Assembly: GCF_950295315.1 (NCBI RefSeq)
Contig: NC_080168.1
Coordinates: 1,745,573-1,809,572 of the forward strand
Direction: 5' to 3'
DNA from: Erinaceus europaeus
Taxonomy: Eukaryota > Chordata > Mammalia > Eulipotyphla > Erinaceidae
Length of the DNA stretch: 64,000 nucleotides
Shown: one piece after another, positions 10,746 through 22,476 of the stretch
Layout: each line of letters opens with the position of its first letter
How positions within the stretch are numbered: the first letter of the stretch is position 1
The notes under the pieces: generated by a model
What the model was told of the DNA's origin: nothing
The model's database searches: none
Seen by the model: only the letters and a program-made list of their open reading frames with translations
Translations under genes and position numbers: made by a program

Positions 10746-13051
10746 AGCTCCCCTGTGTGCCACATGGCCTTGTCTAGGACTTGGGCTGGCCAACCCACTC
10801 CCTGCTTATGCTCATCACATCCCTCCTGCCCCTAATTCTCTGTCGCCTCCTGTCCCATTCCAGCCCCGCTCTTCTCTGTCCATCACATGCACCCTCATCC
10901 CTCAACATATACCCTTTCCATCCCTCCCTGCATCTCACTCACCCCCACCCCCACTCCACTCCTTGTCCCCTGCTGTCCCCTGCTGTATTGGAACCTGTGT
11001 CATTGCTATGGGTCTGGGCTGGGAGGCCCTGGTGTCAGCGGGTGGGTTCCCATGTGCCTGCTGTCACCATTTGGTGACTGTTAGCTAACTGGACTCAAAG
11101 TGGATGGTCTTGGAGACATAGCTCTGGGGTCTCTGCAGGGGTGGGGGGTGACCAGATGGAGATTGAGGGGAGCAGGGTTGAAGGGGCCCCTGTCTCCTGC
11201 AGGGTGGGCTGAAACATCCAGACAGCAGAATGTGGAGTCGCCAGGGACAACTGTGCAGCCTCCCTGGGGTGGCCCTATCCACCTGCCTGCCACATGGCGC
11301 GCCCTCCCCGCAGCATGTAGATAGACACACAGACACGTGCATGCACACAACATACTGGTGCATACGCACATCCACACACATGCACATGCCGACTTGCACG
11401 CAGGTGCACACTTGTGGACACAAGCTTTCATGTATACACGCATGCACACCCAGGTGTGTGCCCTCTGAGCCCTGGACACGGGAGGGTCGAGGGTGGCAGG
11501 TCTGGAGAGGGGCTGGGAAGAGGGGATTGTGGCAGGTGGGTGGAGAGCTTTTATACTTTGTAGGAGGGAAAGGGGCAGGAGGGGGCAGCCCCTGTCTGCT
11601 GGGAAAGGGGCTCCAGGAAGCTCTCGGCTCAGAATGTCCTGGCACAGGAAGTGCCAGGGCTCTGGCTGGCACCGGGGGGCCTGGCGTGGAGCTGACTTCT
11701 GGTGGGTGTCCTGTCGAACACACGTCATTTGGGTGCTTAGACCCTGCAGGCCGAAGCTATGGAGTCATCTGGGTGGGGGTTGCCCTGACCCTTGGGGTCA
11801 ACTGTGTTCCTGGGACCTACCTGTCCTGAGACAGGAGCCCAGGCAGGAACATGTGATAGGATATACCAGGTGGGCACGCCCAGAAGTGCCTTTTGGGATC
11901 AGGGGTGCCAACCCTGAAGCCGGGTGGCCTGTAACCCACCCCCTGGCACATGGGGCTGAGGGAGGGCACAGGCGTGGGAAGCTCTGAGTGCTGCAGGTGG
12001 GGGCCATTGTGTGGGGATTAGGGGAAGCTAAGCTCACCTCTAAGCCTGCTATGTGAGATCAGGTTGTGTAAGGACCAGGAGACCACCTGGGGGCTCTAGT
12101 AGGAGGGGGTGGGGGATGGGAAGCCAGGCCAGCCAGCCAGCACTGGGGAGCAAAGGGCCCTGGAACTGGGCTATAGGGCTGTCCTAGGCTGCCTCAGAGA
12201 GGCTTCCTGCATCTCACCACCCATGTCTGTGGGCTTGGCCGGAGGGCTCGGAGTTGTGGGGTGTCCACTGGGGACCATGGGGGAGGTTCAGCCCAGAGTC
12301 TCCCTGGGCCACCCCTTTGCCTGGTGGCCACTCCTCCCCCCCAGTTGGCTGAGTCCACCGTGCCTCAGGCTCAGGGGCCGCAGAGGTGAGGACACGTTGC
12401 TCTGGGCAACGTCCATCCCACCCTTGTCTTCTCATCGAGCCGGCTACCTCACAGGGACACCCAGGTTGGCAAGCCTCCAAGGACCCACCTTCCCTGACTC
12501 CTGCCTGGCCCCCAGACCCTGCTGGCTAGGCTCAGCCTGAGGCCTGTCCCTTCCACTGGGCCATCTGAAGTTGGGGACCTGGGGTGTCAGCCATGGTCCC
12601 CAACCCTGACCCTAAGGCTCCAGGCTGCACCTCTAGGCGGTGTGCACATCCTCAAGGAGGGAAGGATGGGGAGCCCTGAGCTGGGGAGTGGTGTGTTCAC
12701 AGGGCTGTCTGCCTACAGGAGCAGAGGGTTACCCACCCTGGGCTGTGCTGCAGTGTTTACTGTCTGCCAACCGCTCCACTGGGTGTCTTTCTCCATGGGC
12801 TGCCCCATTGTGCTGGGTGCCCCTACACTGGGTGCCAGCACACGTGTTAAGAGGAGTGATCTGCCATCGGGATGCTGTCTGTCACTTTCTGTACGGCCCC
12901 CCCTCCGCAGCTGGGCTAGCACCTGGGCTGGGCGGGGTCTCACATCTGAGCTGCAGGGTGTGGGCAGGTCTGGTTCTCAGAGGCTGGAAGCTTGGGCCAC
13001 AGCAGCAGGAAGGACAGCAGGAGTCTGGGGTAGCCTGGACCCCAGGACAGC
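10746..13051. other. D2HGDH-GAL3ST2 intergenic region and probable 5' part of GAL3ST2
   Basis: GC-rich DNA with no convincing coding exon. CA-rich alternating tract at 11320-11455. A good acceptor, a pyrimidine run ending CCCTCCGCAG at 12901-12910, could open the exon holding the GAL3ST2 start codon. No SINE is seen here. Confidence 0.5.
11320..11455. repeat. alternating purine-pyrimidine (CA/TG) tract
   Basis: Degenerate CACACA/GCATGCACAC sequence with Z-DNA-like character. Confidence 0.7.
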
Positions 13052-13080
13052 ATGGTGGCCCAACTGGGGGGCATGCAGAG
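13052..13080 (+). CDS. GAL3ST2: GAL3ST2 coding exon 1 (start codon)
   Basis: 29 coding bases reading MVAQLGGMQ plus two bases of Arg. Donor GTGAGT at 13081. The exon probably extends upstream as 5' UTR to about 12911. Confidence 0.85.
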
Positions 13081-16000
13081 GTGAGTAGGGCAGGGTGTGT
13101 GCTGACGGGGATCAAGCCCACTCCCCTCTGTGAGAACCCTCCCCCCAGCACCGAGGAACCCACAGCAGCTGGCTGCTAGTAAGGCAGTGCTGTGGATGGG
13201 GACTCCTCCATATTTTTAAAAAATATATATTTTTATTTATTCCCTTTTGTTGCCCTTGTTGTTCTATTGTTGTTGTTACTGATGTTGTCATTGTTGGATA
13301 GGACAGAGAGAAATGGAGAGAGGAAGGGAAGACAGAGATGGGGGAGAGAAAGACAGACACCTTGCAGACTTGCTTCACTGCCTGTGAAGCGACTCCCCTG
13401 CAGGTGGGGAGCCGGGGGCTTCAATCAGGATCCTTACACCGGTCATTGCACTTTGTGCCACCTGCACTTAACCCACTGTGCTACCACCTGACTCCCACTC
13501 CTCCACATATATACAGCATTGTACCTAGTACCCACTACCCAGAGCCTATCACTCAGAGCCCAGGACCCAAAACCCAGAGTCAACCCAGCATCCAGTACGC
13601 TGAATGACTACTGAGAAGGGACATGAAGTTCTGTGTCTGCCACCCCACAGAGATGTCCCCACCCAGAGCTGGCTCCCATGTCCCCACCTCTGCTCTCAGT
13701 GCAACCAGCAGGAACAATGATGCTGGGGTCCGGGAGCAAGGCCCCCACCCCCTACTGTCCCTGTGCAGCCAGAGGCCACTGCTGGTCTGAGGCTGGGGCT
13801 GTGAGGAGCCGTGCACTGGGCATCAGGCTGCCTCCATTCCAGACAAGCACTGCAGTGCCAGCTTACAACTCACTGACTGACTGACTGGTTTTGCTGCCAG
13901 GGTATTTGCTGGGGCTCAGTGCCTGCATGGTGACTCCACTATTCCTGGTGGCTATTTATTTTATTTTCCTGGATAGAGGACAAAGCAGAGAGAGAGAGAG
14001 AAGAGGAGAGAAGAGAGGAGAGAGAGACATCTGCTACACTGATCTGCTCATGAAGTGTCCCTCCTGCAGTTGGGGACTGGGGGCTTGAACCTGGGGTACT
14101 TGCACAGTAACGTGTGCACTCTACTGGGTACACTAGTACCCGCCCCCTGAATTTTTCCTGTTGTTGCTGGGTGTCACTCCTCTAGGCTAGCCTTTTCAGA
14201 TGCAAAGAGAGACAGAGAGTGAGATGCACCACACTCCAGAACTTCCTTGGTGCTGTGGTGATTCCATGTGCGTGACTGGGTGTCCTGCACCCCAGACATG
14301 GCCCACTGCAGCCACGGGATGCCCACTGCAGCATGAAGGGGGAGGGGCTGTGGCAGAAGCAGGAGTGGGGTGGGCCTCAGTGTCCCCTGCTGCACTGGCC
14401 TGACAGATGCCTGCCTGCAGGTGCTTCCAAGCCGTCCTGGTCCTGCTGGCTGTAGCCGTGACCATGCTACTGGCCATCCTCCTGAGCTTGGATGGCTGGC
14501 TGCCCACACCGTGAGTCCTCACATGCCCCCCCTGCCACCCAGGACCCTGTCTCCCTTCCAGAAGAGGGAGTGGGCCCCTTCTCCGGGACCACAGGCTCCT
14601 GCCCCAGTCTGGGGGTCTTGGGGGGACTGGGCCCTGTGGAGCTGCAGTGTGTGGGGTGTGGGTGCTGGGTGCTGGACACAGACTGGCAGTGGGAGTGGGG
14701 CCATCTGGGTGGGTTCCAGCTGCACCGCCAGCCCAGAGCTACAGCCTGGGGGTGTCTGGCAGCTCAGACCCTCTCTGCTCTCCCCTCATTGGATTTCCAT
14801 AGGATGCTGGATTTCCCTGGTGTCCACAGTCCCCTGTCCTGGTCTCTGACCAGCCTGTGGGGCTGAGTCTACACTAGGTGGCCCCTGTCATGGGCTGTGT
14901 CCACACAGCCCTCTTGTAAGACAGGCTGTGGCTCGGAGGGTCAGCCAAGTTGGGGGGGGCAGCTGGTACAGCCACTAGGGGGGCTTATGACTGGGCTAGG
15001 GGTCTCTGTGTGGGGGACAGCTGTTTGGGGGACTGGTAGGGGGCCTCTGGGCTGGGGACAATTGTTTTGAGGGGTCTGGTCAGGGATTCCCAGTGGGGGA
15101 CAGTCATTTTGGGGGACTGCATTTGGGGTCTCTGGTTGGGGACAGCTGTTTGGGGGGTCCAGTCAGGAATCTCTAGGTTGGGGGACAGGTCGGGGTCTCT
15201 GGGCTGGGAGTGGTGAGTTGGGGGGTCACTGGCTGAGGCCTCTGGCCTGGGTGCCCACTGACCTGGGGCCCCCTGCCATCTCCGCAGCCTGCTGGGGGTC
15301 CGGGAGGAGGGCCCACCGGTCACCAACGTCATGTTCCTCAAGACGCACAAGACGGCCAGCAGCACCGTGCTCAATGTCCTCTTCCGCTTCGCCGAGACGC
15401 ACAACCTGTCTGTCGCGCTGCCCGCGGGCGCGAGCTTCCACCTGGGCTACCCCTGGCTCTTCCTGGCGCGCTACGTGGAGGGCGCGGGGGGCGCGGGGCG
15501 CGGGGCGCGCTTCAACGTCATGTGCAACCACCTGCGCTTCCACCTGCCTGAGGTGTGTGGGGTCTGTGGGGCTCCAGGGCGGGGGTGAGGTAGGGGCTCT
15601 GCCCCCTCACCCGTTCTTCCAGCTGTTGGGGGCGGACAGTAGAGAGGGCGCTCTGGAGTGGGGAGCCCTGGGGGGGCGGCTTTGGGTTTTCAGGTGTCAC
15701 GTGGTGGGGGGAGCCTTGGGGAAAAGCGGACTAAGCTGCGCATGTGCGTGTCTGTGCAGCCGCGCAGAGACCCGGCCCACAGGCGGGGTGTTCACACCCT
15801 GCTGGCCACCCCCCTTCACCCCAGGGCGGCAGGTGGCTTGAAGGTGCTCCTGGAATCCATGGCCGCCGGGGTTCTCCCCATCAGCCTTGCCTCATGCTGA
15901 GCTTGGGGGGTGCTCTTGGGTATAAGTGGATGTCAGTCTAGGTGTCCAGGTCACCCTGGCGGTGGAGGCTCATCAGGGACAAGGTGGGAAGGCGCTGGCT

Positions 16001-17044
16001 GGCAGAGCGCAGGTTCCAGGGTGCAGGGCCCAGATCTGTGGGGTACGCTGCTGGTTCTGGGGCGCAGGGTGCAGGCTGCAGGCTGCAGGCTGCAGGACAG
16101 AGGGCGGTTCCGGGGCACAGCGGGTTGTAAGATGCAAGGCACACGTTGCGGCACGCAGGGCTGCTCCCGGGGCTCCGGAGCTCTGTGGAGACTCACCGCT
16201 CTGCCACACTGTCTCTCAACAGGTGCAGAAGGTCATGCCCAATGACACCTTCTACTTCTCCATCGTCAGGGACCCGGTGGCCCAGCTGGAGTCATCCTTC
16301 GCCTACTACCGCGCCGCCGTGCCGGCCTTCTGGGCGGCGGGCAGCCTGGAGGCCTTCTTGGAGGCGCCTCGTACCTTCTACCAGCCGGGCCTGACGCTGC
16401 AGAACGTGCACGCGCGCAACAACATGTGGTTCGACCTGGGCTTCGACCCGGACGCGCCGGCCGACGACGAGGGGTACGTGCGCGCGCGCCTGGCCGAGGT
16501 GGCGCGCCGCTTCCAGCTGGTGCTCATCGCAGAGCACTTCGACGAGTCCATGGTGCTGCTGCGGCGCCTGCTGCGCTGGCAGCTGGACGACGTGGTGGCC
16601 TTCCGGCTGAACGCGCGCAGCCCCCACACCGTGGCCCGCCTGTCGCCCGCCGCCCGGGAGCGCGCGCGGGGCTGGAGCGCGCTCGACTGGCGCCTGTACC
16701 AGCACTTCAACCGCAGCTTCTGGGCGCGCGCGCGAGCCGAGCTGGGGCCCGGGCGGCTGCGAGCGGACGTGGAGCGGCTGCGCGCACGGAGGCGCGAGCT
16801 GGGGGCGCGCTGCCTGCAGGAGGGGGAGCCCCCCGGGCCCACGCGCGCGCCCGACCCCTTGCTGCGCCCCTACCAGTCTGGCGGGGCGCACATCCTGGGC
16901 TACAGCCTGCGGCGCGACCTGGACCCCACCACCCTGCGCCTGTGCGAGCGCCTGGCCATGCCGGAGCTGCAGTACACTGCCCGCCTGTATGCGCGTCAGT
17001 TCCCCCACAAGCCCCCCAAGGACATCAACTTCCTAGACGAGTAG
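13052..17044 (+). CDS. GAL3ST2: galactose-3-O-sulfotransferase 2 (4 coding exons)
   Basis: Golgi type II membrane enzyme that moves sulfate from PAPS to the 3-OH of terminal galactose on glycans. Coding exons 13052-13080, 14421-14510, 15288-15552 and 16223-17044 join in frame to 401 residues (human 398). The start [10 protein letters not shown] matches the human MMSLLGGLQR pattern and the codon split at the next exon. Residues ~12-33 ([23 protein letters not shown]) are the membrane anchor. The 5'-phosphosulfate motif is [11 protein letters not shown] (about 56-66); the second PAPS-contact region is [14 protein letters not shown] (from about 140). Sequons NLS, NDT and NRS fit a lumenal glycoprotein. 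Exon 4 is extremely GC/CpG rich, a feature of this gene rather than damage. GAL3ST family paralogs exist, but the position between D2HGDH and NEU4 and the full-length match point to GAL3ST2. Confidence 0.94.
13213..13497 (-). mobile_element. full-length tRNA-derived SINE, minus
   Basis: In GAL3ST2 intron 1. Flanked by ACTCCTCCATAT on the left and ACTCCTCCACAT on the right. The right end is the tRNA head (CTACCACCTGACTCCC). Confidence 0.92.
13900..14148 (-). mobile_element. older long-form tRNA SINE, minus
   Basis: Left part matches the extra 3' module in reverse (CAGGGTATTTGCTGGGGCTCA); then a GA-rich body and GGGGGCTTGAACCTGGGG. Confidence 0.8.
14421..14510 (+). CDS. GAL3ST2: GAL3ST2 coding exon 2 (membrane anchor)
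   Basis: 90 bases encoding a hydrophobic stretch of about 22 residues followed by SLDGWLPTP. Acceptor CTGCCTGCAG, donor GTGAGT at 14511. Confidence 0.9.
14960..15240 (+). repeat. degenerate ~40-bp tandem repeat, GAL3ST2 intron 2
   Basis: Repeated GGGGGACAGCTGTTTGGGGG and GGTCTCTGGGCTGGGGAC phrases up to about 45 bases before the exon 3 acceptor. Confidence 0.7.
15288..15552 (+). CDS. GAL3ST2: GAL3ST2 coding exon 3
   Basis: Encodes the PAPS 5'-phosphosulfate motif [10 protein letters not shown] and the [13 protein letters not shown] and [15 protein letters not shown] regions. Acceptor TCTCCGCAG, donor GTGTGT at 15553. A short Gly/Ala/Arg-rich segment GAGGAGRGA replaces a few residues of the human protein. 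Confidence 0.94.
16060..16100 (+). repeat. short CAGGCTG tandem run
   Basis: Several consecutive CAGGCTG heptamers in GAL3ST2 intron 3. Confidence 0.7.
16223..17044 (+). CDS. GAL3ST2: GAL3ST2 coding exon 4 (terminal)
   Basis: Encodes [18 protein letters not shown] to [10 protein letters not shown] and stop TAG at 17042-17044. Acceptor TCTCAACAG. Confidence 0.95.
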   Translation: MQKVMPNDTFYFSIVRDPVAQLESSFAYYRAAVPAFWAAGSLEAFLEAPRTFYQPGLTLQNVHARNNMWFDLGFDPDAPADDEGYVRARLAEVARRFQLVLIAEHFDESMVLLRRLLRWQLDDVVAFRLNARSPHTVARLSPAARERARGWSALDWRLYQHFNRSFWARARAELGPGRLRADVERLRARRRELGARCLQEGEPPGPTRAPDPLLRPYQSGGAHILGYSLRRDLDPTTLRLCERLAMPELQYTARLYARQFPHKPPKDINFLDE

Positions 17045-17455
17045 GGAGCCCCCCCCACCCCTGCAGGCCCAAGAAAAGGGGCCTTGCTCCCCTCTCCTTG
17101 CCATCTAGGGGAGGCCCTGCCCACCGAGAGGCCTGCGGCCTGGCAGCAGGGCTATGCGCCTCTGAATTTGATGGCCACGGGACTCAGTGATGGATGTGGG
17201 GACTCAATGCTGGGTCTGGCAACGGGGCTCAGCACTGGCTGTGGGTCTCAGTGGAGGATGTGGGCCTCAGTGCTGGTCACAGGCTTCAGTGCTGATCATG
17301 GGCTTTAGTACTGGCCACGGACACACGGGAGCAGCATCCGTGGCACTTCTGGGGGCTGGGGCTGAAGGAGGGGAGGGTGTGGAGGGCAGCTCCTGCTTGA
17401 GAGGCTTGCTATCACCCCAAGAACAGCTCACGTGAGTTAGAAACCGGGATCAGGG
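17045..17455. other. GAL3ST2 3' UTR and flank
   Basis: Follows the stop codon. Has imperfect GGACTCAGTGCTGG-like phrases at 17170-17320. No canonical AATAAA was found before the SINE. Confidence 0.5.
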
Positions 17456-17738
17456 TGTCAGGCGGTAGCGCAGCAGGTTAAACACTCGCGGTGCAAAGCG
17501 CAAGAACCGGCATAAGGATCCTGGTTCAAGCCCCCGGCTCCCCACCTGCAGGGGAGTCGCTTCACAGGCGGTGAAGCAGGTCTGCAGGTGTCTGTCTTTC
17601 TCTCCCCCTCTCTGTCTTCCCCTCCTCTCTCCATTTCTTTATGTCCTATCCAACAACGACAACAACAATAATAACAACAATAAGACAACAAGGGCAACAA
17701 AAGGGAATAAATAAATATTAAAAAAAGAAAGCTGGTTC
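17456..17738 (+). mobile_element. full-length tRNA-derived SINE
   Basis: Head GTCAGGCGGTAGCGCAGCAGG, B box GGTTCAAGCCC, tail GGGCAACAAAAGGGAATAAA. Confidence 0.92.
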
Positions 17739-17785
17739 TTGCAAGATTGTTAATAGGTTTCAACTTGAAGGAAAAAAAAAACAGG

Positions 17786-18118
17786 GGGTCGGGCGGTAGT
17801 GCAGTGAGTTAAGCGCATATGGTGCAAAGCGCAAGGTCCGGGGTAAGGATCCCGGTTGAGCCCCCGGCTCCCCACCTGCAGGGAGTCGCTTCACAGGCGG
17901 TGGAGCAGGTCTGCAGGTGTCTGTCTTTCTCTCCCCCTCTCTGTTTTCCCCTCCTCTCTCAATTTCTCTTTGTCCTGTCCAACAACGAAAGACAACAACA
18001 ACAACAATAATAACCACAATAAGGCTACAACAAAAAGGACAACAAAAAGGGGGGGATGGCCTCCAGGAGCAATGGATTCATGGTGCAGGCACTGGGCCCC
18101 AGCAATAACCCTGGAGGC

Positions 18119-18154
<36 letters not shown>

Positions 18155-18156
18155 AG
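17786..18156 (+). mobile_element. long-form tRNA-derived SINE with (GAAA)n tail
   Basis: Same head and CT body as its neighbour, then an added ~65-base 3' module (GGCCTCCAGGAGCAATGGATT to AATAACCCTGGAGGC) and a (GAAA)n run at 18121-18155. Confidence 0.92.
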
Positions 18157-21100
18157 CCGGGATCAGGGTGCCTGCCTCCCCTCTAACTGCTCAGGTGCAA
18201 ACCCTGGCACCACAGGGGAGGTGCATGGGCACTGGGTGAAGCCTAGGTGCTGTGCCATCCCTGCCTTGTCTCTCCCACCCCAGAACCAATGTGGCAGACC
18301 CTGTCTAGTTCAGAGAAGCTCAGGTGTCCAAGTGGCTGGAGACCCTCATCGGGTGGTTTAGCCAGAGCAAGACTACAGGGGTCAGTGTCTGGCACCCCCT
18401 GAGTAGGGACGCTCCAGTGTTCTGGATGAGGTGGGCTTCCACTTTCCTCACTAGGAAGGTGGACATGTGAGTGGCCCTAGAGGGTGTGGCTAGGGTTGGG
18501 GAGGTCAGTCCTGGTGGAGTCCAGGCATAGATCACTGGAGTCAGGGAGCCTGTCCAGAGGCTCCAGCATAAGGGTGGGACCAGTTGACTCTGTGGGCATG
18601 GTGCATAGCTGGGCCTAACTCCCCCACCCCCCACTGCAGCTCCGTGTGCCTAGGACGAGGGGATGCTAGGCTGGCAGGGAGGGGCAGGGAGGGGCAGAGA
18701 AAATCCCCCTGGCACCACCGACGCTGAGTCACAGCAGAAACTGGAGACTGGAAGAGACTCAGGAGACTGAGCTGGCAGCTGTTCAGACTGATGGAAAACC
18801 CCTAGCAGAACCCGCACTGCACACACCTGATTGAACAGCCACTGGGAGTGGCCTCTGGGCCCAGGGCAGCAGGGCCCAGTGTGCTTGTTCCCAGGATGCC
18901 GTGGAGTGGAGCCTGGGAATCTGGCTTCTCAAGGGGAACTGGAAATAGAGTTCTCTTGTGACATCTTCATGTTTGCATAAGCTGGTATCTCACTGCCCAG
19001 AACTGGGGTGGTGGTGGGGTACCCATACATGCAGTCTTATTATGGGCCCCATGCCACCCTTGGTCACTGGGCCGGGCCACTGAGGTGACAGTGCTGTGTC
19101 CACCTGGCCTTGGGACAGTGACCAACCTGTCCCCAGGGGATTGGTGGCTGCTCAGTGGCTGGCAGCCCTGGAGGAGACCTCTCACAATGGGGATCCCCCC
19201 CTCCACTGGGGACCTCCGTAGACCTGGGGTGTGGACACCCAGCAGGGACAGGGTATAAATCCTACATTCACCGCACTTCTCTGTGTGGAGCCCTGCCACA
19301 GGGGCAGGGAGACCCCACTGGACACACAGGGGACCCACCTCCCCTGGAGCCTGGCCCGGGGTGCGGTCACCAGCTGTGGTCACAGGCAGTGGTGGAGGGG
19401 GTGGCTTCTGCTGACTGTCAGGACCTGGGGGGCTTCTCTGGAGTGCTGGCCCACGGGTCTGAACTGGGGCCCGTGCAGGGACAGGCCTGTGGGTGAGGAC
19501 TGTCCTGGGAAGGGGGACTTGCATCCCCTCCCTATGACCTCAGGGCAGTTTCTGGGGGAGGCCTGTGTCCCCTGGGTCAGCAGTGGCCTGGAGTCCTGCT
19601 CCCTCCCTGGGTTGGGGTTGGTGGAGTCCTGGAGTGATGGGGTGGTGTTGGAGGGTGGGGTGGATGCTCACCAAATGTTGGGGTCACCTTCACCTGTACT
19701 TGCATGCTTGCTAGCAGTGCCCGCGGGGGACAGTTCTAAAGTCTTGGCTCTGGATGGGGCACCTCCAGCCCCCGGGAGCTGGCAGGGCCCCCACTGCTTT
19801 GCTGAGGCCTAGAGCTGAGTTGGGGGTGGCACATGGCCAACTGCAGCCAGGAAGGAGGGGATGAGACCCCCCCCACTTCTCAGGCTACAAGGGCAGGCTT
19901 CCTGGAGGCCCTCACCCCCCTCAGGCTGCTTCCCTCTGTAAAGTGACGCCCCCAGGGCAGCTCCCTGTGTGGGGTGTGGGTGGACCCTCCTAGTGACAGG
20001 CCTCCTGGGACAGCATCTGTACCCTGTGCTGGTCCTGGCAGTCCTGTCCTCTTGTGCCCCTGCCCCCCTCTGGCACTTGGAGAGGAAGGCCAGCTGGACT
20101 GCAGCCCCTGCCCCCACTTCTGGCTGCCAGCTTTGTGCCCCTGGGCCTGGGCACTAGCCCAGTGTGAGAGAATGTCCTGCTTGTGCCCATGGCTTGGGGA
20201 CGTGTGACGTGGCACCTGCTCCCCACTCTACACAGTCCCCCTTTGAGTAAGGCTGAGTGTGGGGCCAGGGGTCCCAGACACAGCAGCTGTGCTTAGGAGG
20301 TCTGGAGGCACTGGTAGGTGGGCATCTGCTATCTGGGGGGCAAGGTTCTGGGGTCTGGGGGCCCAGGGAATCTGAGGGCTGGGTATTAGGAGCTCTGGGG
20401 TCCTGGGGCCCAGGAGGTTTGAGGGATAAGGGGCAGGGATTCTGAGAGTCTGAGGGCTGGGGGTGAGGCATGGGAGAGGGGCTTCAGGGGCCTGGGGGCC
20501 CAGATCATCTGAGGGCTGGGGGCTAGGGTTCTAGGGTCTGGGTGCCTGAAGTGTGGGGGACTCTGGGGTTGTCTATGGCTCAGTGGTTTGAGGACTGGGT
20601 GTTAGCTTTTCTGGGGTCTGGAGATAGGGGCTCCAGTGTCTGGGGGCTCAGGAGCTTAGGGCTAGGGGTCAGACGGGCTCCAGCATCTGGGGTCCAAGGG
20701 GGACTGAGGGCTGGTGACTAGGCCAGCTCCATGTCACTGTGCACATCTGAGATAGCCCTTCCTGTGCCCCCGTGTGCTCCCCATGGCACCCTACCCCAGC
20801 CAACCTCTGTGGGAGCACTAGACCTGAGGGTGTAGTGGCTGCAGGTAGTTGAGGGCACCATCCTCACCCCTGGACAATATGGGATGTGGGTGGGTGGGTA
20901 ACCTGGGTTTGGGGTGCTCCAGGATGTGCTTCTTCTATCATCACTGAATTGTGGGGTTCTCCTGCTCCTAGACCCTGGAGGGGTCCTCAGCCCCTCTATA
21001 ACTCTGTCTGAGGGAAGCCCCTTGCCGCCTCCTGTTACCCTCTACCCCAACCTCTCCTCCGAGTGCCTCACGGAGCTGCCCTGTGCTCCCAATCAGCCTT

Positions 21101-21351
21101 CCCTCCACATCCATCCCCATGGGCGTCTGGCAGCCTCTTGCTCTGGCTCCTTTCTGCCTGGATGGCTGGCTGGACTCAGGGGAGGCTGGTGATGTCTTCT
21201 GGCCCTCTCTGAGGTCCCCTCTGCTCCTCTGTCCACACCACCCAGGTCTTTTGAGGTGGGGGTGGTGCTGGCTTCCCGGGGTCACCTTGTGGTGGAGGCC
21301 TCAGTGTTGGATCTCCCCATCCTCCAGGAATTCAGGAAGCTGAGCCACAAA
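18157..21351. other. GAL3ST2-NEU4 intergenic region
   Basis: About 3.2 kb, GC rich. No coding exon is supported. The only structure is an imperfect repeat at 20300-20720. It may hold noncoding 5' exons of NEU4, which I cannot identify. Confidence 0.5.
20300..20720 (+). repeat. degenerate G-rich tandem repeat
   Basis: Repeated GGTCTGGGGGCCCAGG and TCTGAGGGCTGGG phrases with an irregular period of about 40 bases. Confidence 0.65.
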
Positions 21352-21363
21352 ACACACGTTCTT

Positions 21364-21528
21364 CCCGGTTCGAGCCCCCGGCTCCCCACCTGCAGGGGCG
21401 TCGCTTCACAGGCGGTGAAGCAGGTCTGCAGGTGTCTGTCTTTCTCTCCCCTTCTCTGTCTTCCCCTCCTCTCTCCATTTCTCTCTGTCCTATCCAACAA
21501 CAGTAAAACAAACAAACAAACAAAAAAA
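21364..21528 (+). mobile_element. 5'-truncated tRNA-derived SINE
   Basis: Starts at the B box (CCGGTTCGAGCCCCCGGCTCC). Flanked by direct repeats of ACACACGTTCT, so it inserted already truncated. Confidence 0.92.
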
Positions 21529-21699
21529 ACACACGTTCTCTGTCCCCAGAAAGCGCCCCCCTCGGAAGCAGGGTTCAGACACTGTCTCTCAGGAGACTCC
21601 TCGGCATTGGCAGGTGAACCCCCACCTCTCCTGGCCATGGCCCCTGCTCCTTGGCCCCAGTGACCTCCAGGCTGGGGTGGGTGCCGGCAGCAACTGGGG

Positions 21700-22045
21700 C
21701 CAGGAAGCTTGTGTGTGTGGGGTGAGGCATGTGTAGGCACATGTATGCCTGTGATGTGCAGGGAATTCCTGCACATACACGCATGTGCCTGTGTGTACAA
21801 CACACACCCGCGTGTGCAGAGCACGTACATGTGTGCACACATGTCTGTTGAGCGTGCAGAGCATGTGGGCCTGTGTGTAGAGAATGCATGTGCCCGCATA
21901 TGTGTAGAGCCTGCTCATGTGTGCAGGTATGGCTGGTCGAGCACACAGAGTACACGTAGAGAACACACGTGTGCGCATGTATGTAGAGCCTGAAAGGACA
22001 TGTTCCCTCATGTGTGTCGAACCGGCACGTGTGTGCAGTGTGTGC
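21700..22045. repeat. alternating TG/CA-rich tract upstream of NEU4
   Basis: Degenerate GTGTGCACACATGT sequence for about 340 bases, ending about 230 bases before the NEU4 start codon. Confidence 0.8.
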
Positions 22046-22275
22046 CTGTGTGCATCTGGCTGTGCTTCTCTCCTGTGAGGAGAGTCCACGTGGGCTTTGG
22101 TAGCAGATTGCCCGTCTGGGGGTACCATTCCCCCAGAGCTTGGGACTGCCGCCATCCTCTTGGCTGAGTGTGGGGTGGTCTGTGGTGACTGGTTCTAGGC
22201 TTCGGCGCTGGGTCTGCAGCCTCAGAAAGGCCCCTCTGGACACAGGAAGGGGAGAAGCTCTGACGCCCGCAGAGC

Positions 22276-22476
22276 ATGGGGACGCCGCCTGTGCCCCCGC
22301 GGACTGCGCTGTTCCAGCGGGAGAGGACCGGGCTGACCTACCGCGTGCCCGCGCTGCTGGCGCTGCCCCCCGGGACCACCCTGCTGGCTTTCGCTGAGCA
22401 GCGGGTCAGCCCCGACGACGCGCATGCCCACCGCCTGGTACAGCGCAGGGGCACGCTGGCCCGGGGCTCTGTGCAG
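22276..22476 (+). CDS. NEU4: NEU4 coding exon 1
   Basis: 67 codons, MGTPPVPPRT to RRGTLARGSVQ. Donor GTGAGG at 22477. A weak acceptor (CGCCCGCAG, ending at 22272) lies three bases before the ATG. Confidence 0.94.

Noticed and set aside
11081..11728. Two overlapping minus-strand frames of 212-215 codons
   Set aside because: Overlapping frames in GC-rich DNA crossing a CA tract; no recognisable family.
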